Positions 50,349 through 59,106 of a stretch of 64,000 bases of DNA are shown here, piece by piece. The DNA is taken from NCBI GenBank assembly GCA_020161695.1, contig JAIUOO010000002.1:124001-188000 (forward strand), read 5' to 3'. This DNA comes from Pseudomonadota bacterium (lineage in GTDB: Bacteria; Pseudomonadota; Alphaproteobacteria; Rhizobiales; Phreatobacteraceae). The notes beneath the pieces were generated by a model. That model searched no databases, was not told where the DNA came from, and worked only from the letters and a program-made list of their open reading frames with translations. Position 1 is the first letter of the stretch. Each line of letters opens with the position of its first letter. A program made the position numbers and the translations under genes.

Positions 50349-51034
50349 GCCGCGAGCCGGTGCTCCGGCAGGGCCTGTCGCTCGGCAATGGCCTCGACGC
50401 AGGCCCTGACATGGGTGTCGAGGACAAGCTTGGCCCGGTCGAGGCGTCGCTCGAGCGCGCAGGTCAGAAGCTCGGAATGCTCCACCGTCGCGATCTCGCC
50501 ACGGAAAATGCCGACGACCATCTGATAGCGCAGGTACTTGTCGTAGACCCCGGCGTGGATTTCGAGCAGTTCGGGCGAGCCACAGGCAGAGATCAGGCTG
50601 TGGTGGAACTCCCAGTCATAGCGCTTCCAGTCAGCGGCATCGGTCGACTTGCCGTCCAGCAGCACCCGCTCCATGCGCGACAGTTTGTGGTGGGCCGCCA
50701 CCACGCGGCCCTCCCACTCGAGATCGCCCGCCGCGAAGGACAGTTCGAGCGCATGCTGCTCCAGCAGCAGGCGCATCTCCGCCAGTTCGGACAGTTCGGC
50801 CAACGATACCGGCGCCACTGCGAAGCCCTTCTGCCCCTCGGCGGAGACCAGCCCCTCCGAGGTCAGGCGATTAAGGATTTCGCGAAGCGTCGAAACGCTG
50901 GTGCCGTACTCGGTCCGCAGGCGATCGAGCCTCAGTCGCTGCCCCGGAGCGAGCCGTCCGAAAACGATCGCCGAGCGAATGAGCTGGTAGGTCGCCTCTC
51001 CGACGGTGCCCGAAGAGCTTGCGGCATCACGCAT
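50345..51034 (-). CDS. GntR family regulator, FCD domain (copy 2)
   Basis: 229-residue GntR/FadR-type regulator: winged helix at about 10-75 (EATYQLIRSAIVFGRLAPGQ, then TSVSTLREILNRLTSEG), FCD domain from about 85 with WKRYDWEFHHSLISACGS and YDKYLRYQMV. A paralogue of the next gene downstream, to which it is coupled by a 4-bp overlap, so two related regulators come from one message. ATG 51034 is used; a GTG at 51046 is in frame. Two coupled FCD regulators could form heterodimers or sense different acids (quinate and shikimate, for instance), which is speculation. Confidence 0.9.
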   Translation of the reverse strand: MRDAASSSGTVGEATYQLIRSAIVFGRLAPGQRLRLDRLRTEYGTSVSTLREILNRLTSEGLVSAEGQKGFAVAPVSLAELSELAEMRLLLEQHALELSFAAGDLEWEGRVVAAHHKLSRMERVLLDGKSTDAADWKRYDWEFHHSLISACGSPELLEIHAGVYDKYLRYQMVVGIFRGEIATVEHSELLTCALERRLDRAKLVLDTHVRACVEAIAERQALPEHRLAA

Positions 51035-51197
51035 GGCTGGTTCCACGACGTAGGCCCTTCAGATAGCCAGGGTGCGCCCGGTCTGGCAACTGGCGTCCAA
51101 ACATGGCGTTCCGCGCCGAAGGGCGCGGGACTCGGTTTCCGAGGATACCCGCTTCAAGAGCTCACGCGGCAGCGCCAGAGCCGTTGGCGCGTAAGAC

Positions 51198-53075
51198 TCA
51201 AGCGCTCTTGGGCTCCCACTCCTCGCCCCAGATCTGGACGACGTGACCGGGCGTGACCTCGCGGTACTGGCGCGGCGGCGGCACGTAGTCGGGCAGGCGC
51301 ACCGGGCTGCGGATCTCGTCGTTGGAGACACCGCGGCGCTCGCCGCGGCGCGTCGGATCCGGCACCGGCACGGCGGCCATGAGCTTCTTCGTATAGGGGT
51401 GCTGGGGATTGCCGAAGACCGCCGCGCGCGGACCGAGTTCGACGATCTCGCCGAGATACATGACCGCCACGCGATGGCTCATGCGCTCGACGACCGCGAT
51501 GTCATGGGAGATGAACAGGTAGGCAAGGCCCATATTGGCCTGCAGGTCGAGCATCAGGTTGACGACCTGCGCCTTGACCGAGACGTCGAGCGCCGACACC
51601 GCCTCGTCCGCGACGATCAGCTTGGGCCCGAGCGCGAGCGCGCGCGCGATGCAGATGCGCTGGCGCTGGCCGCCGGAGAATTCGTGCGGGAAGCGGGAGG
51701 CCATGTCCGGCTTCAGGCCGACGCGCTCGAGCAGTTCGCTGACCTTGTCGCGCGCCTGCGCCGTGGTGGCGAGGCCGTGGGCATAGAGCGGCTCCGCGAT
51801 CGCCGAGCCGACGGACATGCGCGGATTGAGGCTCGCGAAGGGGTCCTGGAAGATGATCTGCATGCGCTTGCGCATGTCGCGCAGCGACCGCCCGTCCATC
51901 TTCAGGACGTCTTCGCCGTCGACCACGACGGAACCGCTGTTCGGTTCGACCAGCCGGAGGATCGAGCGGCCGGTGGTCGATTTGCCGCAGCCGGATTCGC
52001 CGACCAGCGCCAGCGTCTCGCCGGCATGCAGCGAGAAGGAGACATTCTCGACCGCGTGAACACGGCCCGAAACCTTGCCGAACAGGCCCGACGTGATGTC
52101 GAACCGTGTCGTCAGGCCGGAGACTTCCAGCACCGGCCGCTCGGCGGCCTTCACGGTATCCGGCGTCTCGACCGGCACGTCGCTCTCACCGGTCGTCTTG
52201 TTCACCACCGGGAAGCGCATCGGCCGCGCACGGCCTTCCATCGATCCGAGCCGCGGCACGGCCGAGAGCAGCGCGCGGGTATAGGGGTGGGCGGGCGCCG
52301 CGAAGATCTGGGCGGTATTGCCGGCCTCGACCGCCTCGCCCTGATACATGACGACGGTTCGATCGGCGATCTCGGCGACCACGCCCATGTCGTGCGTGAT
52401 GAACAGGATCGACATGCCCTCTTCCTCCTGAAGCAGTTTCAGGAGTTCGAGAATCTGGGCCTGGATGGTCACGTCGAGCGCGGTGGTCGGCTCGTCGGCG
52501 ATCAGCAGCTTCGGCTTGCAGGCGAGCGCCATGGCGATCATGACGCGCTGGCGCATGCCGCCGGAGAACCGGTGCGGGTATTCGTGGAAGCGCGACTTGG
52601 CCGCGGGGATGCGGACCTTCTCGAGCAGCCCGATCGTCTCCAGCTCGGCTTCCTTGCGCGACAGGCCCCGGTGCGCGATCAGCGCCTCGGCGATCTGGAA
52701 GCCGACGGTGAGCACCGGGTTGAGCGATGTCATCGGCTCCTGGAAGATCATCGCGACCTCATTGCCGCGAACCTCGTGCATGGCCTTTTCCGGCAGCGTC
52801 AACAGTTCGCGCCCGGCCAGCTTGATGCTTCCCTCGATCTTGCCGTTCTGGGGCGGCACCAGGCGCATGATCGACAGCGCCGACACCGACTTGCCCGAGC
52901 CCGATTCGCCGACGATGGCCACGGTCTCGCGCGGCGCGACATCGAAGGAGACGCCACGAACCACCGTCGTCCAGCCTGCATCGCCACGGAACGATGTCCG
53001 GAGATTGGACACGGACAGCACGGGCATCGCCAGGCCTGGCGAAGGGGCAGTGACAAGCTGGCTGGCGGCGCTCAC
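51198..53075 (-). CDS. Fused oligopeptide-type ABC ATPase (DppD-DppF like)
   Basis: 625-residue protein with two complete ABC ATPase domains in tandem, as in fused DppD/DppF and GsiA proteins. Domain 1: Walker A GESGSGKSVSAL, signature RFSGGMRQRVMI, Walker B LLIADEPTTALD. Domain 2 (from about residue 300): GESGCGKSTTGR, EFSGGQRQRICI, LIVADEAVSALD, where the usual Pro of DEP is Ala. Each half ends with the oligopeptide-family AxxHPYT region (APAHPYTRALL, NPQHPYTKKLM). The start is GTG 53075, or ATG 53027. No permease or binding-protein gene lies beside it in the window, so its partners are elsewhere. Confidence 0.9.
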   Translation of the reverse strand: MSAASQLVTAPSPGLAMPVLSVSNLRTSFRGDAGWTTVVRGVSFDVAPRETVAIVGESGSGKSVSALSIMRLVPPQNGKIEGSIKLAGRELLTLPEKAMHEVRGNEVAMIFQEPMTSLNPVLTVGFQIAEALIAHRGLSRKEAELETIGLLEKVRIPAAKSRFHEYPHRFSGGMRQRVMIAMALACKPKLLIADEPTTALDVTIQAQILELLKLLQEEEGMSILFITHDMGVVAEIADRTVVMYQGEAVEAGNTAQIFAAPAHPYTRALLSAVPRLGSMEGRARPMRFPVVNKTTGESDVPVETPDTVKAAERPVLEVSGLTTRFDITSGLFGKVSGRVHAVENVSFSLHAGETLALVGESGCGKSTTGRSILRLVEPNSGSVVVDGEDVLKMDGRSLRDMRKRMQIIFQDPFASLNPRMSVGSAIAEPLYAHGLATTAQARDKVSELLERVGLKPDMASRFPHEFSGGQRQRICIARALALGPKLIVADEAVSALDVSVKAQVVNLMLDLQANMGLAYLFISHDIAVVERMSHRVAVMYLGEIVELGPRAAVFGNPQHPYTKKLMAAVPVPDPTRRGERRGVSNDEIRSPVRLPDYVPPPRQYREVTPGHVVQIWGEEWEPKSA

Positions 53076-53198
53076 GGTGCTGCAATCCTCGGAGAACGGG
53101 AACGAAGCCCCAAAGCTCCGGTGCCGGAGCGATGAAGTCAATACACCAGCGGATGTTCTTGACCGTCGCGATTGCATGGCGGCGGCGGGCTCGCATCC

Positions 53199-53216
53199 AT
53201 GCCGGCCATCCGGCAT
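53199..53216. promoter_or_regulatory. Dyad ATGCCGG-N4-CCGGCAT
   Basis: Perfect 7-bp arms around CCAT in the divergent gap between the double ATPase gene and the Ldh_2-family gene. Possible operator for a dimeric regulator. No binding data. Confidence 0.35.
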
Positions 53217-53274
53217 GCCTGATATATGGGCGGACGCGACGGGCGCTGCCCGTCATGGGAACAGGATCACCACG

Positions 53275-54324
53275 ATGAGCGGCATTCCCGCGACCGCGCT
53301 GCTGCGCCTTGCCTGCGATTTGCTCACGGCTGTCGGAACGCCGGAGGCGCATGCGCTGACCGTGGCCGAGGCGATGATCAATGCCGACATCGAGGGGCTC
53401 GGCTCGCACGGCCTCATGATGCTGCCCATGTATCTCGACCGGGCCTCCGCCGGCTCGATCGACCCGGGCGCCGGCGGCCGAATCGTCACCGACCTGGGCT
53501 CCCGCGTTGTCATCGATGCGGAGAACGGTTTCGGCCATCTGACCGCGACGACAGCGGCGGCGCTCGCCTGCGACCGCGCCGAGACGCATGGGCTCGCCGC
53601 CGTCGCGGTCCGCAACGCCTTCCATTTCGGCGCCGCCGGGCGCTATGCGCGGTCGATGGCGCTGCGCGGCTGCATCGGCATCGTCCTCGCCAACACCCGC
53701 CCGCTCATGCCCGCGCCCGGCGGAGCGGAACGCGTTGTCGGCAACAATCCGATCGCCATCGCGGTTCCTGCCGGGACCGAGCCGATCGTGCTCGATCTCG
53801 CGCTCAGCGCCGGCGCGATGGGCAAGATCCGGCTGGCCGATTCCAAGGGCGAGGCCATTCCCGGCGACTGGGCGACGGACGCCTCCGGCGTGCCGACCAC
53901 CAATGCTGCGGAGGCGATCACAGGCATGCTGCTGCCGACCGGCGGCGCCAAGGGTTTCGGCCTCGCCGTGATGGTCGACCTGCTGGTCGGTGGGCTCTCG
54001 TCTGGCGCCATCGGCGACGAGGTGCGTCCGCTGTTCGGCGATCCTTCCCTGCCCTATGGCAGCGCCAACCTGTTCCTCACCATCAAGGTCGACGGCTTCC
54101 GCCCGCTGGCAGGGTTCGAGGCCGCCGCGGACGCCTTCGCGGGCAAGATCCGGGGGTCCAAGCTGGCTCCCGGCGCCCCGCCCGCGCGCGTGCCCGGGGA
54201 TCGCGCCATCGCCGCCCACCGTGCCTTCGGCGGCAATCTCACCCTGCCGGCCGCCACGCTCGCCGGCCTGCGCAAATCAGCCGGACTGCTGGGCGTCGAA
54301 CTGCCGGCCGGATTTCCGGCCTGA
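53275..54324 (+). CDS. Malate/L-lactate dehydrogenase family (Ldh_2) protein
   Basis: 349-residue NAD(P)-dependent dehydrogenase of the Ldh_2 family (malate, L-sulfolactate, ureidoglycolate, delta1-piperideine-2-carboxylate reductase relatives). Landmarks are NADIEGLGSHGLMMLPMY, the conserved VAVRNAFHFGAAGRYA (His of the active site), VVGNNPIAIAVPAG and TGGAKGFGLAVMVDLL. It oxidises a 2-hydroxy acid or reduces a 2-oxo/imino acid; the exact substrate is open. ATG 53275; a frame open much further upstream runs under the divergent ATPase gene and is not coding. Convergent with livF, which ends 11 bp away. Confidence 0.9.
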   Translation: MSGIPATALLRLACDLLTAVGTPEAHALTVAEAMINADIEGLGSHGLMMLPMYLDRASAGSIDPGAGGRIVTDLGSRVVIDAENGFGHLTATTAAALACDRAETHGLAAVAVRNAFHFGAAGRYARSMALRGCIGIVLANTRPLMPAPGGAERVVGNNPIAIAVPAGTEPIVLDLALSAGAMGKIRLADSKGEAIPGDWATDASGVPTTNAAEAITGMLLPTGGAKGFGLAVMVDLLVGGLSSGAIGDEVRPLFGDPSLPYGSANLFLTIKVDGFRPLAGFEAAADAFAGKIRGSKLAPGAPPARVPGDRAIAAHRAFGGNLTLPAATLAGLRKSAGLLGVELPAGFPA

Positions 54325-54335
54325 ACCTCGACCAG

Positions 54336-55055
54336 TCAGCCGCCAAGATAGGCCTTCGCCAGCCCGCTGTCGTTGAGCGCGCCCTTCCACTCGGACGGGC
54401 CGATCTCGCCGACCACGCGGCCGAGCTTCATCACATAGGCCCGGTCCACAGCCTCCGTCGCAAGCGCCACGTTCTGCTCGATGAGGAGGACGCTGACCCC
54501 TTCCGAACGGATCTTGCCGATGACCTCGACGAGGCTCTTCACCACCTTCGGCGCGAGCCCCGTGGAGGGTTCGTCGAGGATCAGAAGGTCCGGCTGGAGC
54601 AGCAGGGCGCGGCCGATCGCCACCATCTGCTGCTCGCCGCCCGACAGAAGCTCGACATTGGCGTCGAGCCGCCCCTTCATGAAGGGAAACAGGTCCAGCA
54701 CGCCGTCGAAGGTGAAGCGCTCGGCCGATTTCGGCCGCCGCGCGCCCTCGTGCTCAGCGAGCTCGAGATTGGTCTTCACCGTCAGTTCGCCGAACAGCCG
54801 CCGGTTCTCCAGAACGACGCCCATGCCCGCCGCCGCCCGGCGGTGCGCAGCCTGGTTGTGGATCTCGATGCCATCCTTGACGATACGTCCCGAGCGGACC
54901 GGATTGAGGCCGCAGAGCGCGCGCACCAGCGTGCTCTTGCCGGCGCCGTTCGGGCCGATGACCGCGACGCCCTCATTCGCGCCGACCGTCAGGTCGATGT
55001 CGTGCAGGACGGTCATGGCGCCGTAGCCTGCGGAAATCTTCTCCACCGACAGCAT
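54336..55055 (-). CDS. Branched-chain-type ABC ATPase (LivF-like)
   Basis: 239-residue ATPase of the LivF type: Walker A GPNGAGKSTLVRAL, signature LLSGGEQQMVAIGRAL, Walker B LLILDEPSTGLAP, switch LLIEQNV. The AYVMKLGRVVGEI ending is LivF-typical. With LivG, LivM, LivH and the binding protein upstream it forms a hydrophobic-amino-acid-transport-type importer. ATG 55055 has GGAGCG upstream; it starts 4 bp beyond the livG stop. Last gene of the minus-strand run. Liv-type systems import amides, aromatic acids and other compounds too, so the name does not fix the substrate. Confidence 0.93.
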   Translation of the reverse strand: MLSVEKISAGYGAMTVLHDIDLTVGANEGVAVIGPNGAGKSTLVRALCGLNPVRSGRIVKDGIEIHNQAAHRRAAAGMGVVLENRRLFGELTVKTNLELAEHEGARRPKSAERFTFDGVLDLFPFMKGRLDANVELLSGGEQQMVAIGRALLLQPDLLILDEPSTGLAPKVVKSLVEVIGKIRSEGVSVLLIEQNVALATEAVDRAYVMKLGRVVGEIGPSEWKGALNDSGLAKAYLGG

Positions 55056-55059
55056 GGCG

Positions 55060-55836
55060 CTACGCTCCGAGATAGGCTTCGCGCACGCGCGGATCGGCCT
55101 TGATGGCGGCAAAGCTGCCGCGCGCGATGATCTCCCCGAAGCACAGGACGCTCACGGTCGAGGACACCGCCATCAGGTCCATGTCGTGCGAAACGAGGAA
55201 GATGGTCATGCCTTCCGCGTTGAGCCTCTCCAGCAGGGCGCGAAGCTGCTGCGTCTCCTCCGCATTGAGGCCCGACGAGGGCTCGTCGAGACAGAGAAGG
55301 TCCGGCTTCGCGAGCGCCGCACGCGACAGTTCCAGGAGCCGCTGCTGGCCGGCGGGAAGGTCCCCGGCGCGAACATCCGCGATGCCCTGAAGGCCGAAGC
55401 GGCGCAGCGCGTCGTCGGCGACCCCGTGCATCTCCGCCAGTTCGCGACGCGAGGCCGGCAAGCCGAACAGGTTGGCGAGGAAGCTGCTGCTCGACAGCTT
55501 GTGGCAGCCGGCGACGAGATTCTCGCGCACCGTCATGTTGGCGAAGATCTGCGGCGTCTGAAACGTTCTGACGATGCCGGCATAGCTGCGGGCGGCGACC
55601 GACATGCTGGCGACGCTTTCGCCCTTGTAGACGACGTCGCCCTCGTCCGGCGTCAGGAAGCCCGAGACGATGTTGAACAGCGTGCTCTTGCCGGCCCCGT
55701 TCGGGCCGATCAGCCCGGTGATCAGGCCCTCGGTTATGTCGAGCGTCACGTCGCGCAGGACGGTGAGGCCGAAGAAGCCCTTCGAGATGTGCCGGACCTG
55801 CATCAGCGCGTCGTTCTGCATGCTGATGGCAGTCAT
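55060..55836 (-). CDS. Branched-chain-type ABC ATPase (LivG-like)
   Basis: 258-residue ATPase of the LivG type: Walker A GPNGAGKSTLFNIVSG, FQTPQIFANMTVRENLV, signature region LPAGQQRLLELSRAAL, Walker B LLCLDEPSSGLN, switch LVSHDM. LivG proteins carry GQQ rather than GGQ in the signature, as here. ATG 55836 overlaps the livM stop. Partner of LivF in the heterodimeric motor. Confidence 0.92.
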   Translation of the reverse strand: MTAISMQNDALMQVRHISKGFFGLTVLRDVTLDITEGLITGLIGPNGAGKSTLFNIVSGFLTPDEGDVVYKGESVASMSVAARSYAGIVRTFQTPQIFANMTVRENLVAGCHKLSSSSFLANLFGLPASRRELAEMHGVADDALRRFGLQGIADVRAGDLPAGQQRLLELSRAALAKPDLLCLDEPSSGLNAEETQQLRALLERLNAEGMTIFLVSHDMDLMAVSSTVSVLCFGEIIARGSFAAIKADPRVREAYLGA

Positions 55837-56837
55837 CGGCCCGCCCTCCCCGATCCGTTCAGCAAGCCGCGAACCCGGTCGCGCAGGAAGCCGCCAATGC
55901 CCTGCGGCAGGAAGATGACGGCAAGGACCAGCACTCCGGCGTAGACCAGTGCGTGGATGTCGCCGAGTTTGCTGAGAAGATTCGGTGCCAGCGTGATGAA
56001 AGCCGCGCCGAAGACCGAGCCGAGGATCGTCTGAGCACCGCCGACCACCGCCACGAGCAGGAAGCTCACCGCCCGGTCGATGCCGAAACTGTCGACACTG
56101 ACGAAGGTGACGTAGCTCGCGAACAGACTGCCGGCCAGCGAGCCGACCACCGCGCTCATCACGAAGACCTGCACCTTCAGCCGGTGCACGTCGACGCCGA
56201 GCACCATCGCCGCCGAGGGTGCATCGCGCATGGCGCGCATCGCGAAGCCGGCACGGGATTTCAGGAGGTTCGCATAGAGCCAGAAGACGAGGCCCGCGAC
56301 GATCCAGACGAAGTAGTAGAAGCGCTGCGGCGTGTTCAGCACGAAGCCGAACAGCGAGATGCGCGCGATACCGCCGACGCCAAGCGTGCCGCCGGTGATC
56401 CAGTCCCACTCGAGGAACAGCACGTGACCGATGGTCGCCAGCGCCAGCGTCGCCAGCGCCAGGAAATGGCCGGACAGGCGCAGGATCGGCCAGCCGATCA
56501 GGAAAGCCACCGTTCCGGCCACCGCCATGCCCGCGAACAGCGAGGGCACCCAGTGCCAGCCGAGCGCGGTGGTGCCGTAGGCGGTGGCATAGGCGCCGAT
56601 GCCGTAGAACACGCTCTGCGCCAGCGAGATGATGCCGCACTGCCCGAGCAGGAAGGCGACGCCGACGCCGGCGATGGAATAGAGCGCGGTGAAGACCAGG
56701 AGATCGACCGTTCCGCGCGACGCGAGCAGCGGCACGCTGGCCCAGACCGCGACGAACACTGCCGCTGCCGCGATCAGGGCGAGGTTGCGCGGCATGCGGC
56801 TGCCGGCGGGCAGGCTCTGGCTTTGACCGAGGCTCAT
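55833..56837 (-). CDS. Branched-chain-type ABC permease (LivM-like)
   Basis: 334-residue inner-membrane permease of the LivM type, with about ten hydrophobic segments. Typical stretches are GQCGIISLAQSVFYGIGAY, LRLSGHFLALATLALATI, SRAGFAMRAMRDAPSAAMV (the ATPase contact loop) and SVFGAAFITLAPNLL. Coupled by 4-bp overlaps both to livH before it and livG after it. Normal length. Confidence 0.93.
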   Translation of the reverse strand: MSLGQSQSLPAGSRMPRNLALIAAAAVFVAVWASVPLLASRGTVDLLVFTALYSIAGVGVAFLLGQCGIISLAQSVFYGIGAYATAYGTTALGWHWVPSLFAGMAVAGTVAFLIGWPILRLSGHFLALATLALATIGHVLFLEWDWITGGTLGVGGIARISLFGFVLNTPQRFYYFVWIVAGLVFWLYANLLKSRAGFAMRAMRDAPSAAMVLGVDVHRLKVQVFVMSAVVGSLAGSLFASYVTFVSVDSFGIDRAVSFLLVAVVGGAQTILGSVFGAAFITLAPNLLSKLGDIHALVYAGVLVLAVIFLPQGIGGFLRDRVRGLLNGSGRAGR

Positions 56838-57721
56838 CCGCCGGCCCTCCCGCGATGGCCGAGGATGCCGTTCGGAATGGCGATCATGATCAGGATCAGG
56901 AACGTCATGGAGATGACGTCCTTGTAGCCGGAGGACACGAAGACGATGGCCAGCGCCTCGACGAGGCCGAGCATCAGGCCGCCGACGATGGCGCCGAACG
57001 GATTGCCCAGCGTGCCGATGATGGCGGCGGTGAAACCCTTGAGCGTGAGCAGCAGGCCCATCTCGTAGTGGATGGTGATCAGCGGCGACACGAGCACGCC
57101 GGCGACACCGCCGACCGCGCCGCCGAGCAGGAAGGTGAGCGAGCGCATCAGCGGCACGTTGATGCCGATGGTGGTCGCTCCGTCCGCATCGATGGAGGCG
57201 GCCATGATCGACTTGCCGATGAAGGTCCTGGTGTAGAAGAAGCGCAGCGCGACGACCACGGCGAGGCTGAGCACGATGAGCCAGACCGCGTGGACGCGGA
57301 TCGCGGCGTCGAACACGTCGAGCAGTTCGTTGCCGCCAAGGCCGCGAACGGGATGGGAGTCGCGGCCGAAGAACAGCAGGGCCGCGGCCGAGACCGCGAA
57401 GGCGCCGCCCAGCGTCACCAGCAGGAAGGATTCCTCCGTGCCGCCGCGCTTGCGGGTCGGGCGGACGAACAGGAGTTCGACTATCCAGCCGACGATGGCG
57501 CCCGCTACCATGCCGCCGAGAAAGGCGATGAGGATCGGGGCGCCGAGACGCTCCATGGCCAGATAGGCGATGATGCCGGCGACCAGCGAGAAGTCGCCCT
57601 GCATGGCGTTGACCACGCGGCTGCCGCGATAGATCACCGACAGCCCGAGGCCGATCAGGCCATAGACACAGCCATTGGTGACGCCGGCCAGCAGCGATTG
57701 GATGAAGAGCGTGGTTGTCAT
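56834..57721 (-). CDS. Branched-chain-type ABC permease (LivH-like)
   Basis: 295-residue inner-membrane permease of the LivH type, about eight hydrophobic segments. Family stretches are LLAGVTNGCVYGLIGLGLSV, NAMQGDFSLVAGIIAYLAME, the contact loop SIMAASIDADGATTIGINV, and GFTAAIIGTLGNPFGAIVGG near the end. ATG 57721 follows the binding-protein gene by 69 bp. Its stop overlaps the livM start. Confidence 0.93.
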   Translation of the reverse strand: MTTTLFIQSLLAGVTNGCVYGLIGLGLSVIYRGSRVVNAMQGDFSLVAGIIAYLAMERLGAPILIAFLGGMVAGAIVGWIVELLFVRPTRKRGGTEESFLLVTLGGAFAVSAAALLFFGRDSHPVRGLGGNELLDVFDAAIRVHAVWLIVLSLAVVVALRFFYTRTFIGKSIMAASIDADGATTIGINVPLMRSLTFLLGGAVGGVAGVLVSPLITIHYEMGLLLTLKGFTAAIIGTLGNPFGAIVGGLMLGLVEALAIVFVSSGYKDVISMTFLILIMIAIPNGILGHRGRAGG

Positions 57722-57790
57722 CGGACCGTCGGATTCATGCGTCGGGGGAACGTGGATGCGGGCCGACTGCCCGCATCCGCCGCGATCGTA

Positions 57791-58942
57791 TCAGGACCGA
57801 GCAGTGACCTTGAAAGGCAGGCGCGTGAACTGCGTCTTGACCAGCTTGGAAAAGACGAAGCTCGACAGTTCGATGCCGGTGAGGTCGGGCGCCGCGAAGT
57901 TGTAGCTCGCCATCACGCCACGATAGGGCTCGCGCATCGCCTGGGCGATAGCCTCGCGATCGGTCGGGCCGGCCTTCTTCAGGGCGTTGACCGCGATCTG
58001 CAGCGCATCCCAGCCCGCCGCCTCGTAGTTCTTCGGCAGCGAGTTGTAGGCGGCCTTGTACATGTCGACGAAGGCCTTCTGGTGCGGCTCCGGGTCCTCG
58101 CCGACAAGGAATTCCGGGAAGACGATGTCGTCGGCATATTCGCCCATGCCGCGCACGTAGTCGTAGGGCGAGGAGCCGATGGCCGAGATGATCGGCTGGG
58201 TGATGCGCACCTGCCGCGCACCGCGGAACGGCACCGGCGAGGTCGCGATCACATAGACCGCCTCCGGCTGTGCCGCGCGAACCTTGGCGGCCTGCGTCGA
58301 GACATCCTGCGCGCCGACCTCGAACTTCTCGACCGCGGCGAAGCTGACGCCGTAGGCGGCCGCCTGTTCGCGCAGGCTGTTGTAGACGAGCTGGCCGTAG
58401 CCGGAATCGTGCAGGACGCCGATCTTCTTGAAGTTCTGCGCCTTGGTATATTCCAGCATCGCCCTGGCGTTGAGCGGCTGCGGCGGCAGGACGTGGTAGA
58501 GCGATTTGTAGGTCAGTTCGATGGCTGGCCCGAGACCGGTCAGCGCCACCTGAGCCATCTTCTCGCCGTTGGTGAGCGCGGCGATGGCGCCGGTGCTGGC
58601 CGTCAGCGACGAGCCGATCATCAGCGGCACCTTTTCGTTGAAGATGAGCGCTTCGGCCTTGCTCTTGGCGATGTCGGGCTTGGAGCCGTCGTCCTCGATC
58701 AGCACGCGGATGGGGCGGCCGTTCACGCCGCCGGCCTCGTTCACCATCTTCTCGGCGAGCTGCATGGCGCTGCGCTCGGCCTGACCGAGGCCCGCGCCCG
58801 GACCGGTGAGGCAAAGCACGGCGCCGATCTTGATGGGCTCGCCGCCCTGCTGCGCGATGGCCGGCGCATGGAGCGCGCCGAGGGCGGTGACGCCAGCCGT
58901 GCCCATCAGCACGGTGCGGCGCGAAATCTTGGTCCTGATCAT
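57791..58942 (-). CDS. ABC transporter substrate-binding protein, Liv type
   Basis: 383-residue periplasmic binding protein of the LivJ/AmiC type I fold. A Tat-like leader (RR at 8-9 in ISRRTVLMGTAG) precedes IKIGAVLCLTGPGAGLGQ, then VNGRPIRVLIEDDGSKPD and AIGSSPYDYVRGMG. It should bind the solute imported by LivHMGF downstream; the flavin oxygenase genes upstream suggest an aromatic or heteroatom-containing compound rather than a plain amino acid. ATG 58942 has GGGAGGA nine bases upstream. Lies 164 bp behind the LLM gene. Confidence 0.92.
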   Translation of the reverse strand: MIRTKISRRTVLMGTAGVTALGALHAPAIAQQGGEPIKIGAVLCLTGPGAGLGQAERSAMQLAEKMVNEAGGVNGRPIRVLIEDDGSKPDIAKSKAEALIFNEKVPLMIGSSLTASTGAIAALTNGEKMAQVALTGLGPAIELTYKSLYHVLPPQPLNARAMLEYTKAQNFKKIGVLHDSGYGQLVYNSLREQAAAYGVSFAAVEKFEVGAQDVSTQAAKVRAAQPEAVYVIATSPVPFRGARQVRITQPIISAIGSSPYDYVRGMGEYADDIVFPEFLVGEDPEPHQKAFVDMYKAAYNSLPKNYEAAGWDALQIAVNALKKAGPTDREAIAQAMREPYRGVMASYNFAAPDLTGIELSSFVFSKLVKTQFTRLPFKVTARS

Positions 58943-59106
58943 TCTCGGTATCCTCCCGGATGGAGCACCCCGCGCTTCTTCGGCCGGTTCGGTGCTGGTG
59001 GCATGACGATGCGGCGATGCGCCCGGCGGACCCTTGAGCCGTCGGACAGGTGTAGGCGCCATGCGGCCGGTGACGTAGCGCCCGGCCGCATGCCAGTTCT
59101 TCCGCG

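Noticed and set aside
52465..53274. 270-codon upstream extension of the Ldh_2-family gene
   Set aside because: It lies entirely opposite the double ABC ATPase gene and its promoter; the family N-terminus begins at 53275.
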